Part shown: positions 12,086-22,808 of the stretch, piece after piece | How the letters are laid out: the number at the start of each line of letters is the position of its first letter | Position numbering within the stretch: the first letter of the stretch is position 1 | Origin: Marvania coccoides | Lineage: Eukaryota > Chlorophyta > Trebouxiophyceae > Chlorellales > Chlorellaceae | Direction: 5' to 3' | NCBI GenBank assembly: GCA_963854735.1 | Contig: OY978098.1 | Location: 2,616,001-2,680,000, forward strand | DNA: 64,000 bases | Notes under the pieces: generated by a model | Database searches by the model: none | Seen by the model: the letters and a program-made list of their open reading frames with translations, nothing else | What the model was told of the DNA's origin: nothing | Translations under genes and position numbers: made by a program

Positions 12086-12472
12086 TTGCACTGCCGCGCG
12101 CGTAGGGCGTGCTCCCGGCCGAGCTGGCCCCCTCCACAGAGCTCGTGCAGCACACTGGCGACCATCAGGTCCCTGGGTCTGGGGGTGGGTCTAGGGCTGC
12201 ACGCTGCCCATTTAATTCAGGTGATGCTGTTTGCGACAGAGCTGGCGCTGCGGCGCGCAGGCGGGCACGACGACATGGGAGCAAAGCTGATGGGGTGCAT
12301 CCAGTTGCTGGAAGATTGGATTGCGGCCAAGGAAGGGAAGGAGGCAAGCGCCCCGGGAGGCCCCAGTCTGCTCTACCCAAGCACTAAATGCCTCGCTTTT
12401 AAATTTTGTCCTTCTGTGTGGAGCGTTCTACGTAATATTATGATTGCCTGTGTAAAAATCACGTATATATAA
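12086..12472 (+). CDS. Orphan exon or small gene downstream of the DDT/ARID gene (uncertain)
   Basis: A GC-rich patch with coding-like text follows an acceptor-like CGCGTAG. The most protein-like frame gives FATELALRRAGGHDDMGAKL and then a short helix with QLLEDWIAAKEGK. It could be a further 3' exon of the upstream gene (whose stop is at 11849-11851), an alternative terminal exon, or a separate small gene whose first exon I cannot find. Frame and boundaries are not settled. Confidence 0.3.
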   Translation: MHCRARRACSRPSWPPPQSSCSTLATIRSLGLGVGLGLHAAHLIQVMLFATELALRRAGGHDDMGAKLMGCIQLLEDWIAAKEGKEASAPGGPSLLYPSTKCLAFKFCPSVWSVLRNIMIACVKITYI

Positions 12473-12560
12473 AGCCAATAAGCAACACTTCAAATAAATA
12501 ACAAAACAAAATAAAATTTATGCTGGGCGGCAGCAAAGCTCGCCATCTCCCACTCCGTAC

Positions 12561-13334
12561 TTATCGCCCCTCCCCAGCCTGCCCCTCCTCTATCGCCTCT
12601 GTCAGCAGCCTCACCACCGTGTCTTTGCACAGCCCCATCACGCTGTCAACCCCGCCCTCCATCTTCGTTATGTATGGCTGAACCAACTCATGCTCCACCA
12701 TCAACCCTCCAGCGCACCACATCACCTCCCCCTCCGCAATCAACGCCTCCGCTGTAGCTTCCGGAATCGGCAAAAAATGAATGGAAGCCACGTCTACTGC
12801 CTCCCATCGTCGGCCGGACGCCAGGTCGGTGCAAACAACTGAGCCCACAGTGCTGGCAGGGGCGCGGCCGTAGCCAGCGATAAACTCCCGCGCTTCCTGC
12901 GCGTTTTCCGGCTTTTCCAGGATTCTTTCTTCGTGGACAACCACCTGGTCGCAGGTGAGAAGCCAGCCGGAAGTTGGGGCGGCGGCAGCAGAGCGCAGCT
13001 TGGCCAGAATGGCATCAGCTTTGGCGTGGGCGAGCTTGACGACGAGTTCGCGGGGCTGCGGTACTCGGATGGCCTTTTCATCGATGTCTGCGGTGATTAC
13101 TGTGTAGGAAAAACCATGCTCGGTGGCCAGCTCATCCATGAGTTGGCGGCGGGAGGAGGAGCTGGAGCCAAGAAGGAGGATACTACCAGGGGTGGATTTT
13201 ATGAGGTTGGGAAAGGATGCGGAGAAGGTCATCTTGGGAGTGGTTTTGGTTGCGGTTCGGCGAGAGGTGGTGGCGGTGAAAGAGGTTGAGCGGGGGCGCA
13301 GGGATTTGAGGTGGTGGACTTGCGAAAGAAGCAT
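12561..13334 (-). CDS. Maf-family nucleotide pyrophosphatase
   Basis: Single-exon gene of 257 residues. Maf proteins hydrolyse non-canonical or pyrimidine nucleoside triphosphates to monophosphates, a house-cleaning role in bacteria and plants. Family features visible are the N-terminal LLGSSSSSRRQLMDE, the central LLTCDQVVVHEERILEKPE with its acidic metal and base ligands, and the C-terminal MEGGVDSVMGL. About 45 residues precede the domain, rich in Ser/Thr/Arg and nearly free of acidic residues, so a mitochondrial or plastid transit peptide is likely. An internal ATG (KMTFSAS) could give a cytosolic form. The gene is tail-to-tail with the DDT/ARID gene and head-to-head with the BRCT gene. 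Substrate preference cannot be read from sequence. Confidence 0.93.
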   Translation of the reverse strand: MLLSQVHHLKSLRPRSTSFTATTSRRTATKTTPKMTFSASFPNLIKSTPGSILLLGSSSSSRRQLMDELATEHGFSYTVITADIDEKAIRVPQPRELVVKLAHAKADAILAKLRSAAAAPTSGWLLTCDQVVVHEERILEKPENAQEAREFIAGYGRAPASTVGSVVCTDLASGRRWEAVDVASIHFLPIPEATAEALIAEGEVMWCAGGLMVEHELVQPYITKMEGGVDSVMGLCKDTVVRLLTEAIEEGQAGEGR

Positions 13335-13710
13335 CGACAGTGGGATGCAAATTTAGGGGTGCTGGGCTCAGCGGTTCAGTAGCTTTGAGCTCGCCGAGCA
13401 ACAGTGATCAGTTTTGAGATTAATTTGTATGTCGAGTTTAAATGGTGCCCAATTTATCCTGGTGGTTAATATCGACCTCGATTAATTTTTCGTTTTAAAT
13501 TTCATCAAAATTTGAGCAGCAGGGTGGGCCTCACGCCTCTAACAAAATTGCTCGAGAGAAAGAAGTTTCAATTTAAATTTTATAAACCTTGAACAATTTC
13601 TAAGGTTTACTAAATCATGGAAAGGTTATTTGAGTTCATCTGCAGGCCGAAACAGAGCTTTTTTAAACCGAAATTTTACTTTGTTTGATCTTTGGACTAC
13701 CCAACTCACG
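13335..13710. promoter_or_regulatory. Shared 5' region of Maf and BRCT genes
   Basis: About 376 bp of AT-rich DNA lie between two divergent start codons, so promoters for both genes must lie here or in the untranslated leaders. No named element was recognised. Confidence 0.4.
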
Positions 13711-16700
13711 ATGCCGGCGTTCTCGGGCTGCCGCATCTACGTCTGCCTAGACCCCTCCAACACGGGCATCAAGCCAGAGTCCGCCGAAGCCTGGATCCGA
13801 GGAGGCGGTGGGACTGTCACAGAGAATCCCGCTGATGCATCTCACGTACTTCTCCAGCACCTAGGGCAAGAGCAGGCCGCAGCGCTCGCTGGAGCCGGTT
13901 TCAGCGACAAATTCTGCAGTCTGACATGGTTCTTCGCCTGCTTAGAGGCCCAAGAGCCGATGGTGTCGGCCGCCCACCCTCTCTACTGCCCTTTCCCCTC
14001 CAGGGCCATTGAGGGGGCTGCGCAGCTTGGAGAGGTGTGCCAGAGCGGCTTCAGCGCCACCTGGCGCCACATGTTTGCTTCGCTGCTCATTTCAATGGGC
14101 GTGAAGTTCTCGAAAGGCGAGGGAGAAAAAAACGGCGTGTTGATGGAAGAAATTAATAAAGAAATACTCACGCTCTTCCTTTCTTCTCACATTTTCAATT
14201 TTAGAGCTGCGATTCGTTCTGGATGGCGGTGTGAACAGCTCAGAGCGGCAGACGGCTCTCCTGGTGTGCCACGACGTCACCTCAAACTCGGCCAAAGCTG
14301 AAGCAGCCAGGTGAGAAGAGGCTCGAACATCCCCCCCTTTTTTCATCTCTCTTTTGCAGCCCTTCTTTCCGAGTACCCCCCCTCTTGTTTGCAGCACACT
14401 CAATTTCTTTTTCTCGCTGATTTTTTTCTCTTCCTGCCCGCAGAAATTACGGTATTCCCATCATCAACATGCAGTGGATCCTGGACTGCTTGGAGCAGTG
14501 GGCTCTGCTGCCCACGGCATCTTACACTGCCGATGCGCCGGTCACTCTGGTGCACTTCCTCCCCTCCCCTCCCCCGCTGCCTGCTGTGACGCAGGGCATG
14601 GTGGCAGAGAGCGAAGACGATGAGGCAGACGTGGATCCAGCCGCCCCGCTGATGCCGCAGTCAATCAGATCAGCGGTAACAGCGCCGGCAGCGGGAACAG
14701 CCAGCACAGTGCCGACTGCGGCGACGGCAGCAGCGGCTGGGGCAACCGAGCAGCAACAGCAGGGGGAAGAGAAGGGTGAGCTGGAGGCTGAGAAGGGAAA
14801 AGAGGAGCAGCAGCAGAACCAAGCAGCTGCTGCAATTATGCCGCAGTCTGCGCCGGTGAACCCTGCACAGCAGCTGAGGCAGCCAGCTGTGCCTCCCGGC
14901 ACAGTGGTAGGCAGCGGCGGCGACGGAGGAAAGAAAGCGGGAAAGCCCACGTGGCGCGGCAGCGGTGTTGGCAGTGCAGTGCAATCAAAGACAGAGGAGG
15001 AGGAGAAGCAGCAGGAAGAGGCGCGCAGCCAGTCTCCACCTCTGCAGCATAAAAAGCAGCAGGCGTCAGAGACCGAGATGTTTTACAGGGCTGACACCAA
15101 AAAGCAGCAGAGCAGCACCGGCGGGGGCGCTGAAGAGGGGCAGCGGAAGAAACAGCGGCCGGGCACCACTGAAACTGTCGTTCCGCCTTCAAACGCCGCC
15201 GCTGCTGCTGCCAATGGCGAAGATGCTCCTGATGCCGATGCTCCTCAGCGGAATATTAGCGCGGCGGCCCAGCGGCCCAGCAGCGGCCTGGGCAGGCGGC
15301 CTGGCAGCGCTGCTGGCGGCGGCAACTCCAATTCATCGATGATGGCTGGCCTGCTGGGCGTCAACGGGCTAGGAGCAACGCAGGCGATGGCCAACGTCGG
15401 AAACCTCGCCAAGGCTCTGATGGGGGCCACGGAGGCGCAGGAGCGCGACGAACCCCGTCCCCTGCCGCTGCCGCTCCCTGCTGCTGCCGCTGAGGAGGAG
15501 AGGAAGGATGCCACGCCCACTCCTTCGGATCTGTCGCTGGATAGCGCGCACAGAGGCCTCAAGGAGGTGCTGATTGAGCCTGAAGAGATGGCCGTGGATG
15601 GGCCTGAAGCTCCGATTGAAGAGGAAGCGCCGCCGGTGCAGTCTCCGCTGCCGGCAGCTACTACTGAGGTGATAGAGGTGGAGGGAGAAGATGATGGGGA
15701 GGGGGGAAAAGAGGCGGAGTCGGAGGTGAAGAGATCAGAGGAGGCAGCTGCTGCAGAGCCACCTGTGGTGAGCAGAGCTGCAGGTCGGAGGCCTGTGGCA
15801 GCAGCGAGGCAGCGGCAGCGGCAGCCTGCGGCTCTGGCAGCTGATTTTGAGGGGGCATTAGTGGTGGAGGAAGCGGCTGAAGCTCGCGGGGAGAACAAGG
15901 GCGCAAAGCGGAGCTTCCTTGGAGGAAAGAAATCAGCAGCAGCAGTGGTTGAAGAGGAGGAGGAAGAGGCCGAGGCTGCAGCGCCGCCGCCGCCCCCAAA
16001 GCCGCTGGCTGCCAAAAAGGCGCCTGCCGCTGTGAAAAAGAAGGAGGGGAAGGCGCCAGCTGCAGCCCGCAAAACACAGCCTTCCTACAAGCGATCCGCT
16101 GCTGCTGCTGTTGAGGAGGAATCCGGAACTTCTGAGCTTGCCAAGAAGCGTCGCCGCGGCGCTGCTGCTCCTGTCGACCATCAGCCCGCCTGCCACATCG
16201 CCTTTTCTGGGATGCACACCGTCGAGCAGCAGGCACTGGTCGCAAAGCTGCAGCCGCTGGGGGTGCGGGTGACGGCTGGAAAGCACGAATGGAACGACAG
16301 CTACACCCACGTTGTCGCCCCTTCTGTGAGGCGCAACGCCAAGTGCCTGGCGGCGAGTAATTTCAGTTTGGCCGTCGTTTTAATACTTGCTGAAATAAAA
16401 ACACATTTATGTTTTCCATATTTGTGCTAACACATTCTATATTTGTCCTCTATTTCAGGCGCTGGCTGCGGGCTCTTGGCTGGTGGGTCCCGGGTTTGCG
16501 GCGGCCTGCCGGTCTGCCGGCAAAATCGTGGACGCAGAACCTCACGAGCTGGATGTAGGGGACGCAGGCGTGGTTGCCCCCGGGGTGGCTCAATGTTGGC
16601 GGGAGCGGCGTGCTTCCACGGGCGGTGGCGCGTTTTCTGGTCTGACTTTTGCCGTGGCACAAAAGATTGACGAGCCGCCCACTCGCGGCGAGCTCCTGTC

Positions 16701-16983
16701 CATCCTGAAAGCGGGAGGGGCCACCGTGGTGTCAATGTCGTCGCAGGAAAAAATGGCGGACGTGGTGGTGGTCGCTGCGGCCGCCGCCGCCACAAAACCG
16801 TCGGTGCAGCAGCGGATTAATCAGGGGGCGATGGCGGTGACGCCCAAGTGGATTGTCGAGTTTTTGGCCCTCCCTCAAGCTAGTCTGAAGGCGCACCGGC
16901 TGGCGGGGACGGCTCCCAACGCTAGGGTGGCGGCAGCGGAGGCTGGGCGGGCGCCAGGGCCAGAAAGCTCCGTCAGCTTGTGA
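13711..16983 (+). CDS. BRCT-domain DNA damage response protein (two N-terminal, two C-terminal BRCTs)
   Basis: Four exons (13711-14116, 14205-14310, 14444-16352, 16459-16983) give 981 residues. The N-terminal ~215 residues form tandem BRCT-type folds (SGCRIYVCLDPS; then GFSATWRHMFASLLISMGV and the Trp helix in INMQWILDCLEQW). About 500 residues of acidic/Ala/Gln linker follow. The C-terminus is a second BRCT pair (IAFSGMHTVEQQALVAKL, THVVAPSVRRNAKCLA, then LAAGSWLVGP and VTPKWIVEFL). Paired BRCTs of the MDC1/PTIP/TopBP1 kind bind phospho-Ser peptides at damaged chromatin; a similar scaffold role is inferred. Introns 1 and 3 appear to start with GC rather than GT: for intron 3 only the donor GCGAGT at 16353 preserves CLA/ALAAGSW, while intron 1 (GC at 14117) is less certain. 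The first ATG after an in-frame open stretch was chosen. Confidence 0.85.
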
Positions 16984-19199
16984 AGCTGGAGCAACCGCAT
17001 TTTCTAATAAATTTGTATATGTAAGACAGCAATAACCAGACTGGGATCTAGGTTATCAGGTGCGGGTATGGTAGTCAGCCAGTCGGTGCACAGAGTTTGT
17101 CCTGGTTGTGCCCCGCGTGGTCTGCCACCGCGGGAACCAGCGCCGCTGCCTGCACGTCGGTGATACGTATCCCGAACCCAACAGACCCCTCAGCAGCTCT
17201 CGCAGCATCTCCAGCACGCGCACCAGCACCTGTATGTTGCCATTGCACCCGCACCACCGAAGCAGCAGGTCCAGGGAGGCCGCCGCCTCCGGCAGCAACG
17301 AAGTAAGACCTCCCTCCAGGGCCTCTGTCGCCTTCGCGTGGTCTTTGGAGTCTCAGCAGAACGGCATCGCGCGGAACTCATCTGAAGCGACCCAAGCAAA
17401 GGCGGTTTCCAAGGCCTCACCTCGTCGGGCTCTGGGACGTCAAACTCGCCTGGGCGAGGAAGGAAGAGGCGGGAGCGGGCAGGCTTGGCGCAGCTCATGC
17501 TCAGCAGCGCGGGGGCGGCCTTCTCGCTCACTGTGACCGCCAGCGATGCCACGGAGGCATGTGCAAAGGAAGGATGTTGCGCGCTGTGGGGTGTAACCCT
17601 CCCAGCGCCTTTGCGAGCTCGCCGCTGCCCCAACGCCGCCGTTTTGGTCAGCAGCTGCCCAGAGCCGTGTCTCACCACCGGAGACATGATGTCTGCCAGC
17701 CCCGCAGCGGCAGGTCGCGGTTTGGACGACGGCCAGCAGTGACAAGAATGGGAATGATCCTGCCAGGTCAAAGAGGCCAGTGGGATCCCCAACCAACAAT
17801 GATAAGCAATTTATCCGAAAAAGAAAAGTATGTGGTAGCATTGGAAAAGGTCGCCAGTACTCTGTAATTTAAAACCATGAGTGGCCCCTGGGCTGGAGGT
17901 ATTGTTTTCTGACGGCTATGTGAGCATCGGCTGGCAGAATTAACCCCGCCACGGCAGCTTGACACCGCTGGGCCCCACCCTGTTCGACAACCTGGCACCG
18001 CAATGACCGTCAAAATTAGAGGAGGCCAGCAGAGCCCCGCTGCCAACCGCGTGGAGGCAGTAAGATGGAGCTCTGCACCCCTTCCTGCGCGGGGACCTTG
18101 TTGCTGAGTGCTGGGTGGCGGGGCCGCCGGCCCCATGAATTTTCCTGCGCTTCCTTATAAATCTTATTTAATTTAGTAGTCTGTGTGGTTTATTCTAGTT
18201 ACTTTGGACAACGGCCGCACCCCATGTAATGCAAACTTCCGGGTCCATTCTCTGTGTCCCCAGCGGGTATCCCAGGGGGAAGTATTACCTTTCCTTTTCT
18301 GAAGTCTTATTTTAAATAATTTGAATGCCGACCCCCGGGATTTCGATCCCTGTCCCGCCGCAGGACTTAGGCACACCCTCATCATCGTCGTAAGACAGCA
18401 GCATTCAGACTGTTTTTATGTCAATAAGAGCCCGGGTGAATGTGGCATTAAAAGAAAACGGGTCTGCATGGAAAGAGTTTGGGTTTGGTGGGTTGGCACA
18501 GGCGGCGGGTTTTACGTTGGTGGCGGGGGAAAAAATTGAGTTTCCTTTCAACTTTCCCACCAGTGGCCACCTACATCTGCCCTATGGTGTGCCCAGATGT
18601 TAAGTCTCTTCAATTGTCTCGCTCGCTTTCATTTCTGAACCGGGTCGAAAAAGGGAACAACAATGCACGCTGCTGGCGCAGCCGCTGCACCTTAGAATGA
18701 AAAAGAAAGAAAAGATTTTATAGAGCGCGAACGTTCCTGCGGCTGCAATCCTTTTCCCCCATTTATGTCCTGCGAGTAATTTCGTGAGTCAAACCCTGTT
18801 CTAATTATTAAATTGATACGCGATCGAGTTACTCACACCGCCTCTCAAGAGTTTCCGAGGCCTCGAGCAAGAGGCCCATCCCTTTCCGTCGTCACTTCAA
18901 ACAGAATTGCGCTCCACTCGTAGACCTTCACCGGTACTCAGAAAATGTGAGATCTAGGTTCGGGGGGAAGCGCAGCTGCCGGGTTTGATGCGCCGCACGA
19001 AAACTAGGTTGATTGAAGGGCTGATCCTGTGAAGACCCTTTTCTTTCTTCGCAAAGCACCCTCCTTTCGTGCGTGATATTAACAGCAGCCATTGCGTTCA
19101 TCTCGGGTCGCAAGGGTGCTCGGGTCGATTTTGCGAAACACTCCAGCATGTTCACTCCTCTAGCCCCCCCCCCCCTCCTTTTAATTCCCTGTCTGCAGC
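16984..19199. other. Gene-poor stretch with decayed coding-like patches
   Basis: About 2.2 kb without an intact gene. 17055-17850 is GC-rich with fragmentary coding-like text on the minus strand (listed separately). 17870-18140 is also GC-rich without a frame. 18300-18370 holds a T-arm-like motif that does not fold as a tRNA. 18560-19199 becomes mixed and leads into the 5' region of the next gene, ending in a C-rich/T-rich tract and CTGCAG right before the ATG at 19200, which resembles a 3' splice site and suggests a 5'UTR intron. Confidence 0.5.
17055..17842 (-). pseudogene. Possible helical-repeat gene remnant
   Basis: Minus-strand text such as LLPEAAASLDLLLRW followed by a leucine-rich helix (VLVRVLEMLRELLRG), and in another frame ALVPAVADHAGHNQ before a stop, reads like pieces of an armadillo/HEAT-type helical protein. 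No single frame or plausible exon chain joins them. It may be a pseudogene or an incompletely resolved multi-exon gene. I assign no function. Confidence 0.25.
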
Positions 19200-20777
19200 A
19201 TGGCGAACAGCAATCCCTGCCTCCTACCAATTTTCAAGCGCGGAATTGACATGTCCCCGGCCAAGAACGCCACCTTGACCACCATCACCCCGCCCAACGC
19301 CGGCGCCGGCGCCTTTGCTAGCGGCTTTCAGCGCCAGCTCAGCGACGACTCCTCCGCCCTGCGCGTCCCCACCGCCTCCTACGAGGCCCACAAACACGCG
19401 CAGGAAGCCGTCCCCGTGGCTGCAGTGCCCCAGGTGGAGTCCCCCGGCACTGACATGATGGTGTCGCCCTTTGCCCTCGCCCCTCGATTCCAGCACTCCT
19501 CCGACGGGGAGGCCGAGCACAGCAATAACGACCACGCCTCCGGCCTGCTGCTGCAGTCCGGGCTGTCCCTGGATCCCAACAATAAGCAGCAGCACCACCT
19601 TCTGCGCCACTCCCTGCCGTCTGAGCAACGGGGGCTGGGCGTCCTGGCGCACTTTGGCGTGACCACCGTCTCGGAGGCCGCCAAGATCATCAAGAAAATG
19701 AGCCAGCGCGAGCTGCAGGCGCGGTTCAAGGCCGTGTACGGGGCTCGCACCTTTTCCAACAACAACAATTGGCTGCGCCGCAAGCTCTTCGAGGCCATCG
19801 GCCTGGACCCCGCCAAAGGCGCGGTGAAGAAGCCTGGAGCAGGCACCCAGCGCCGCCGCAGGCCCGCCGGCAAGGCGACGACTGCGCCCCGTGCCGCTTC
19901 TGGGCCCCGCGTCCCCCGCCGCGGCTCCCGCGCTGCCGACAACATCGACAACGACAACGTCGCCGAGGCGCTGCTGGCCCTGGGAGAGCTGGCCAGCCTG
20001 GCGTACGACGGGTACGACCTGGACGAGCTGGAGGAGGCGGCGGCGGCTGCCGCGGCCAACAACGCAGACGGCGATCACCTTCACCGCCGCGCCTCCAAGG
20101 CTGCGCACAGCGGCAGTGATGGCCGCGTGCCCAGTGGCGACGACGAGGAGGACATGGAGGAGGACGGCCACGAGGTCCGTCACAGCTGGGCGGCTGACGG
20201 CAGCGGCGAGGAGGAGCGGGGGGTGCCCCGCGCCGCCACGGCCACCCCTGAGCTCGCAGCAGCTGCTACAGTTGTGGCAGAGCCCGCAATTCGGTCTCCC
20301 TCTCCCCTGCTGGTTGCACCTGTCGAGCCGGAAGCGACGGCGGCTGCCGCTGCCGCCATGCAGCAGGAGCTGGCCAGCATGGCGCAGATGTTCGACTGGG
20401 TGGCTGCCATGCAGCGTCAGTCCATGGAAGCTGCAGCCCAGCAGCAGCACCCTCACGCTGCCATGATGGCACACATGATGGCGGCAGCGCAGCAGCAGCA
20501 GCAGTCTCACTTGCAGGCGGTGCAGGTGGCGGCCATGGCCGGCCACCCTGGCGCCCAGCAGCTGCTGATGGCGATGATGGGCGGCGCCAGCGTTCCGCCA
20601 CAGCTGCAGCAGCACCACGTGATGCAGCCGCCGCCTGAGGTGTACCATCGCCTCATGCACGAAGCTGCGGCTGCCGCAGCGGCGCAGCACCACTCTGCGC
20701 TGGCTGCTGCGCGCGCGCACTCGATGATGGGCCACAGCATGGCTGCCCCGCCGTTGTTTGCCGCCAACAAGAAGTGA
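19200..20777 (+). CDS. Gln/Ala/Met-rich nuclear-type protein with a conserved SNNNNWLRRKL module
   Basis: Intronless ORF of 525 residues. The only compact, non-repetitive part is residues about 150-205: a short helix (VSEAAKIIKKMSQRELQARF), then VYGARTF, SNNNNWLRRKLFEAIG and a basic, AT-hook-like Arg/Pro/Gly-rich tail with RRRRP and RVPRRGSR. This resembles small DNA- or chromatin-associated modules I have seen described only as conserved plant/algal sequence, and I cannot name a family. The C-terminal half is Ala/Gln/His/Met-rich low complexity (many MMA and QQQ runs), typical of transcriptional regulators. I infer nuclear localisation; DNA binding is a guess. The ATG is preceded by a pyrimidine tract and CTGCAG, so the gene may have a noncoding first exon. 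Confidence 0.8.
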   Translation: MANSNPCLLPIFKRGIDMSPAKNATLTTITPPNAGAGAFASGFQRQLSDDSSALRVPTASYEAHKHAQEAVPVAAVPQVESPGTDMMVSPFALAPRFQHSSDGEAEHSNNDHASGLLLQSGLSLDPNNKQQHHLLRHSLPSEQRGLGVLAHFGVTTVSEAAKIIKKMSQRELQARFKAVYGARTFSNNNNWLRRKLFEAIGLDPAKGAVKKPGAGTQRRRRPAGKATTAPRAASGPRVPRRGSRAADNIDNDNVAEALLALGELASLAYDGYDLDELEEAAAAAAANNADGDHLHRRASKAAHSGSDGRVPSGDDEEDMEEDGHEVRHSWAADGSGEEERGVPRAATATPELAAAATVVAEPAIRSPSPLLVAPVEPEATAAAAAAMQQELASMAQMFDWVAAMQRQSMEAAAQQQHPHAAMMAHMMAAAQQQQQSHLQAVQVAAMAGHPGAQQLLMAMMGGASVPPQLQQHHVMQPPPEVYHRLMHEAAAAAAAQHHSALAAARAHSMMGHSMAAPPLFAANKK

Positions 20778-22808
20778 GCTACACAGAGAGTTTCCAATGC
20801 CTCTCTCTCTCTCTTGCTGCTTCTCCCCACCTCTCTCTTTCTTCCCCGCATGCCTGGCAGAAAAAAGTTTTGATCTTTTATTTTTTTGATTTTTTCCTCC
20901 CCTGCATATTGCTATCGTTAATTATAGTTTTTTTTTTTTTAATTTTTCATTCATTCATTCATTATGCGTGCCGCTGATCAGCGAGCGCACGTTTTGTTTC
21001 GCCATATGTGTGTTAATTCATTCATTCATTCGGTCCCTCAGGCGGCGCCTCCCTTGTCCCGGGGTGTGCTGATAATCCTGCCGTGGTTTTTTCCTTTGCG
21101 TCTTCCCTTCTTTCAAGTCTACAAACTAGCCAGTCATTTCAATTTTTTCTCTCCAGTGAAGGTTTTTTCAAACTCAGGCTCTCTTTATGTGTTGCTGTGC
21201 AGCCTGTTCATCCAAATCGTCTCCCTCCGCTTGTTTCATTCTGCCCACCGTCTTCCCTCTCTCCCCTTTTCCTGAATTTCAGTATATACGTTTTCCTTCA
21301 CTTTGATTTATCAGATTCATTTTCACGAGATTTTCAAAGGGCTTGCTCCTCCTTGCTGACGCTACCTACCGTTGTCACTCGCTCCCAGCGCACGCGACCT
21401 CCGATTTCTTTCCGATGGAAAAGAAAACGAGTCTATCGGTGCCGCATTTCATTTAGGCATTTTCGAGTCTTATAACTCTGGCCCTGTGCCTTGGCGGTCA
21501 GTCGTCAATTTTTTACCCCTACAATATTAAGTTACGATTACTTTCCTTTTGGCTGCCCGCCTTGATGCACCCCACCCCTGGTCGTTTTGTGGCTTCCCCA
21601 ACGCTTGATTTGATTTTGTTTTCCCCCTTCTTCCCCCGTTCGCTGCGTTAAAGAATGACTCGAGGTGATTATATTTTATTATCTACGCTTTCTCCCTTGT
21701 GAAGGGTGCTGCCACTGGGCGGCCCCTCAATTTCCTGAAGGTGCACTGCCGATGGTAGCTGTACCCCTATTCTCCCCCCTTCCTCACAGCAATGCTACTG
21801 TTCGAGAGGCCGGCACATATATATACAATACACCCTCCCCACGGCCAATATTCACAATAAGTTGTTGTTTGAGGGAAGAGCACGGCAGCGACGGAACTTT
21901 TTTGCTTCTGCCCACTGCCTGCTTCACCCACCTCACCATCGCACTTGCGTTTTGCTCTTTTATTCTTTTTACTCACGCCGCCAGATTTTCAATTTAGTGC
22001 TGCGGCAAGTCTTTTTTCTGGATTTTATGTATAATCAATCTTCTACAACGCTCGGATCTACTCTGCCTGCCTAAACTAATGATGGATACCCCCTTTCTGA
22101 GATGTAATTGATGAAATATTTGCCACCAAAAGCGATGGAGATGAAGAACGGAAGAAAGAAAATGAAAGCTATTCTGTCCACCCATGCCCATGGCCCATTC
22201 TATCTCGCAATCTTTCTGACGAATTCTAGTTACACGGGAATACACGAAAGGGAAGGAAAAACGTATTGAGAGTGTAGACTCGTAACAGAGGCGGCAACAA
22301 AGGCCACACAGCAGAGAGGCAAGCTTTCGGCCTGGAAATGAAGACAGGAGCCTGCAATTGTTCTTTTCTGAAGTTGCGTCCTTCTTTCAAGATGCATCAA
22401 GCTCTCTGTTTGCAGCCACCGCTCATTTTATTACCTCCCAAAAGAACGATTCAGCTTCCGACAGATTACGTCTGCACCCCTTCAGGCAGCCGCTATTGTT
22501 TAAAGACTCGGGCAGATCGGTTGTCTCTAGCCATCATTTTCCTCCAGCGGGGGAAAACAGGGAACAATTCTCTCGAATGCTTCTTTGGAGGCCGCCACTG
22601 CCTCATCGAGCTGCTTCCACTGAAGCTGCATGTTGGTCTTAAAGTGATTTTTCTGGGGAAAACCAAAGTTTTGAAATAGAGCAGAGCGTGGCTTCTGCTT
22701 GGCTTCTGCTGTGGTTTCACTTTATATTTATTTTCTTCTCTCACCTCCCCCCATTTCTATATTATATAACTGTATATTCGGATCAAATACGCTACGCAAA
22801 GATTCAAC
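20778..22808. other. Long T-rich intergenic/3'UTR region
   Basis: About 2 kb of T- and pyrimidine-rich plus-strand sequence. It contains short TTCA tetranucleotide arrays (about 20949-20964 and 21016-21030), a TATATATA motif near 21816-21826 and frequent TCTC/TTTT runs. Open frames here are Ser/Phe/Leu-rich by-products of composition and are not supported as genes. It probably holds the long 3'UTR of the upstream gene and the DAD1 promoter. Confidence 0.55.

Noticed and set aside
18320..18375. tRNA-like T-arm (GGGATCGAAATCCC on the minus strand)
   Set aside because: The T-loop lacks T54, the T-stem has a mismatch, and no acceptor stem or anticodon arm can be paired in the flanks, so a tRNA gene is not supported.
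20960..21480. Ser/Phe/Leu-rich plus-strand frames in the T-rich region
   Set aside because: They arise from pyrimidine-rich composition, with no recognisable protein motif or codon bias like the neighbouring exons.
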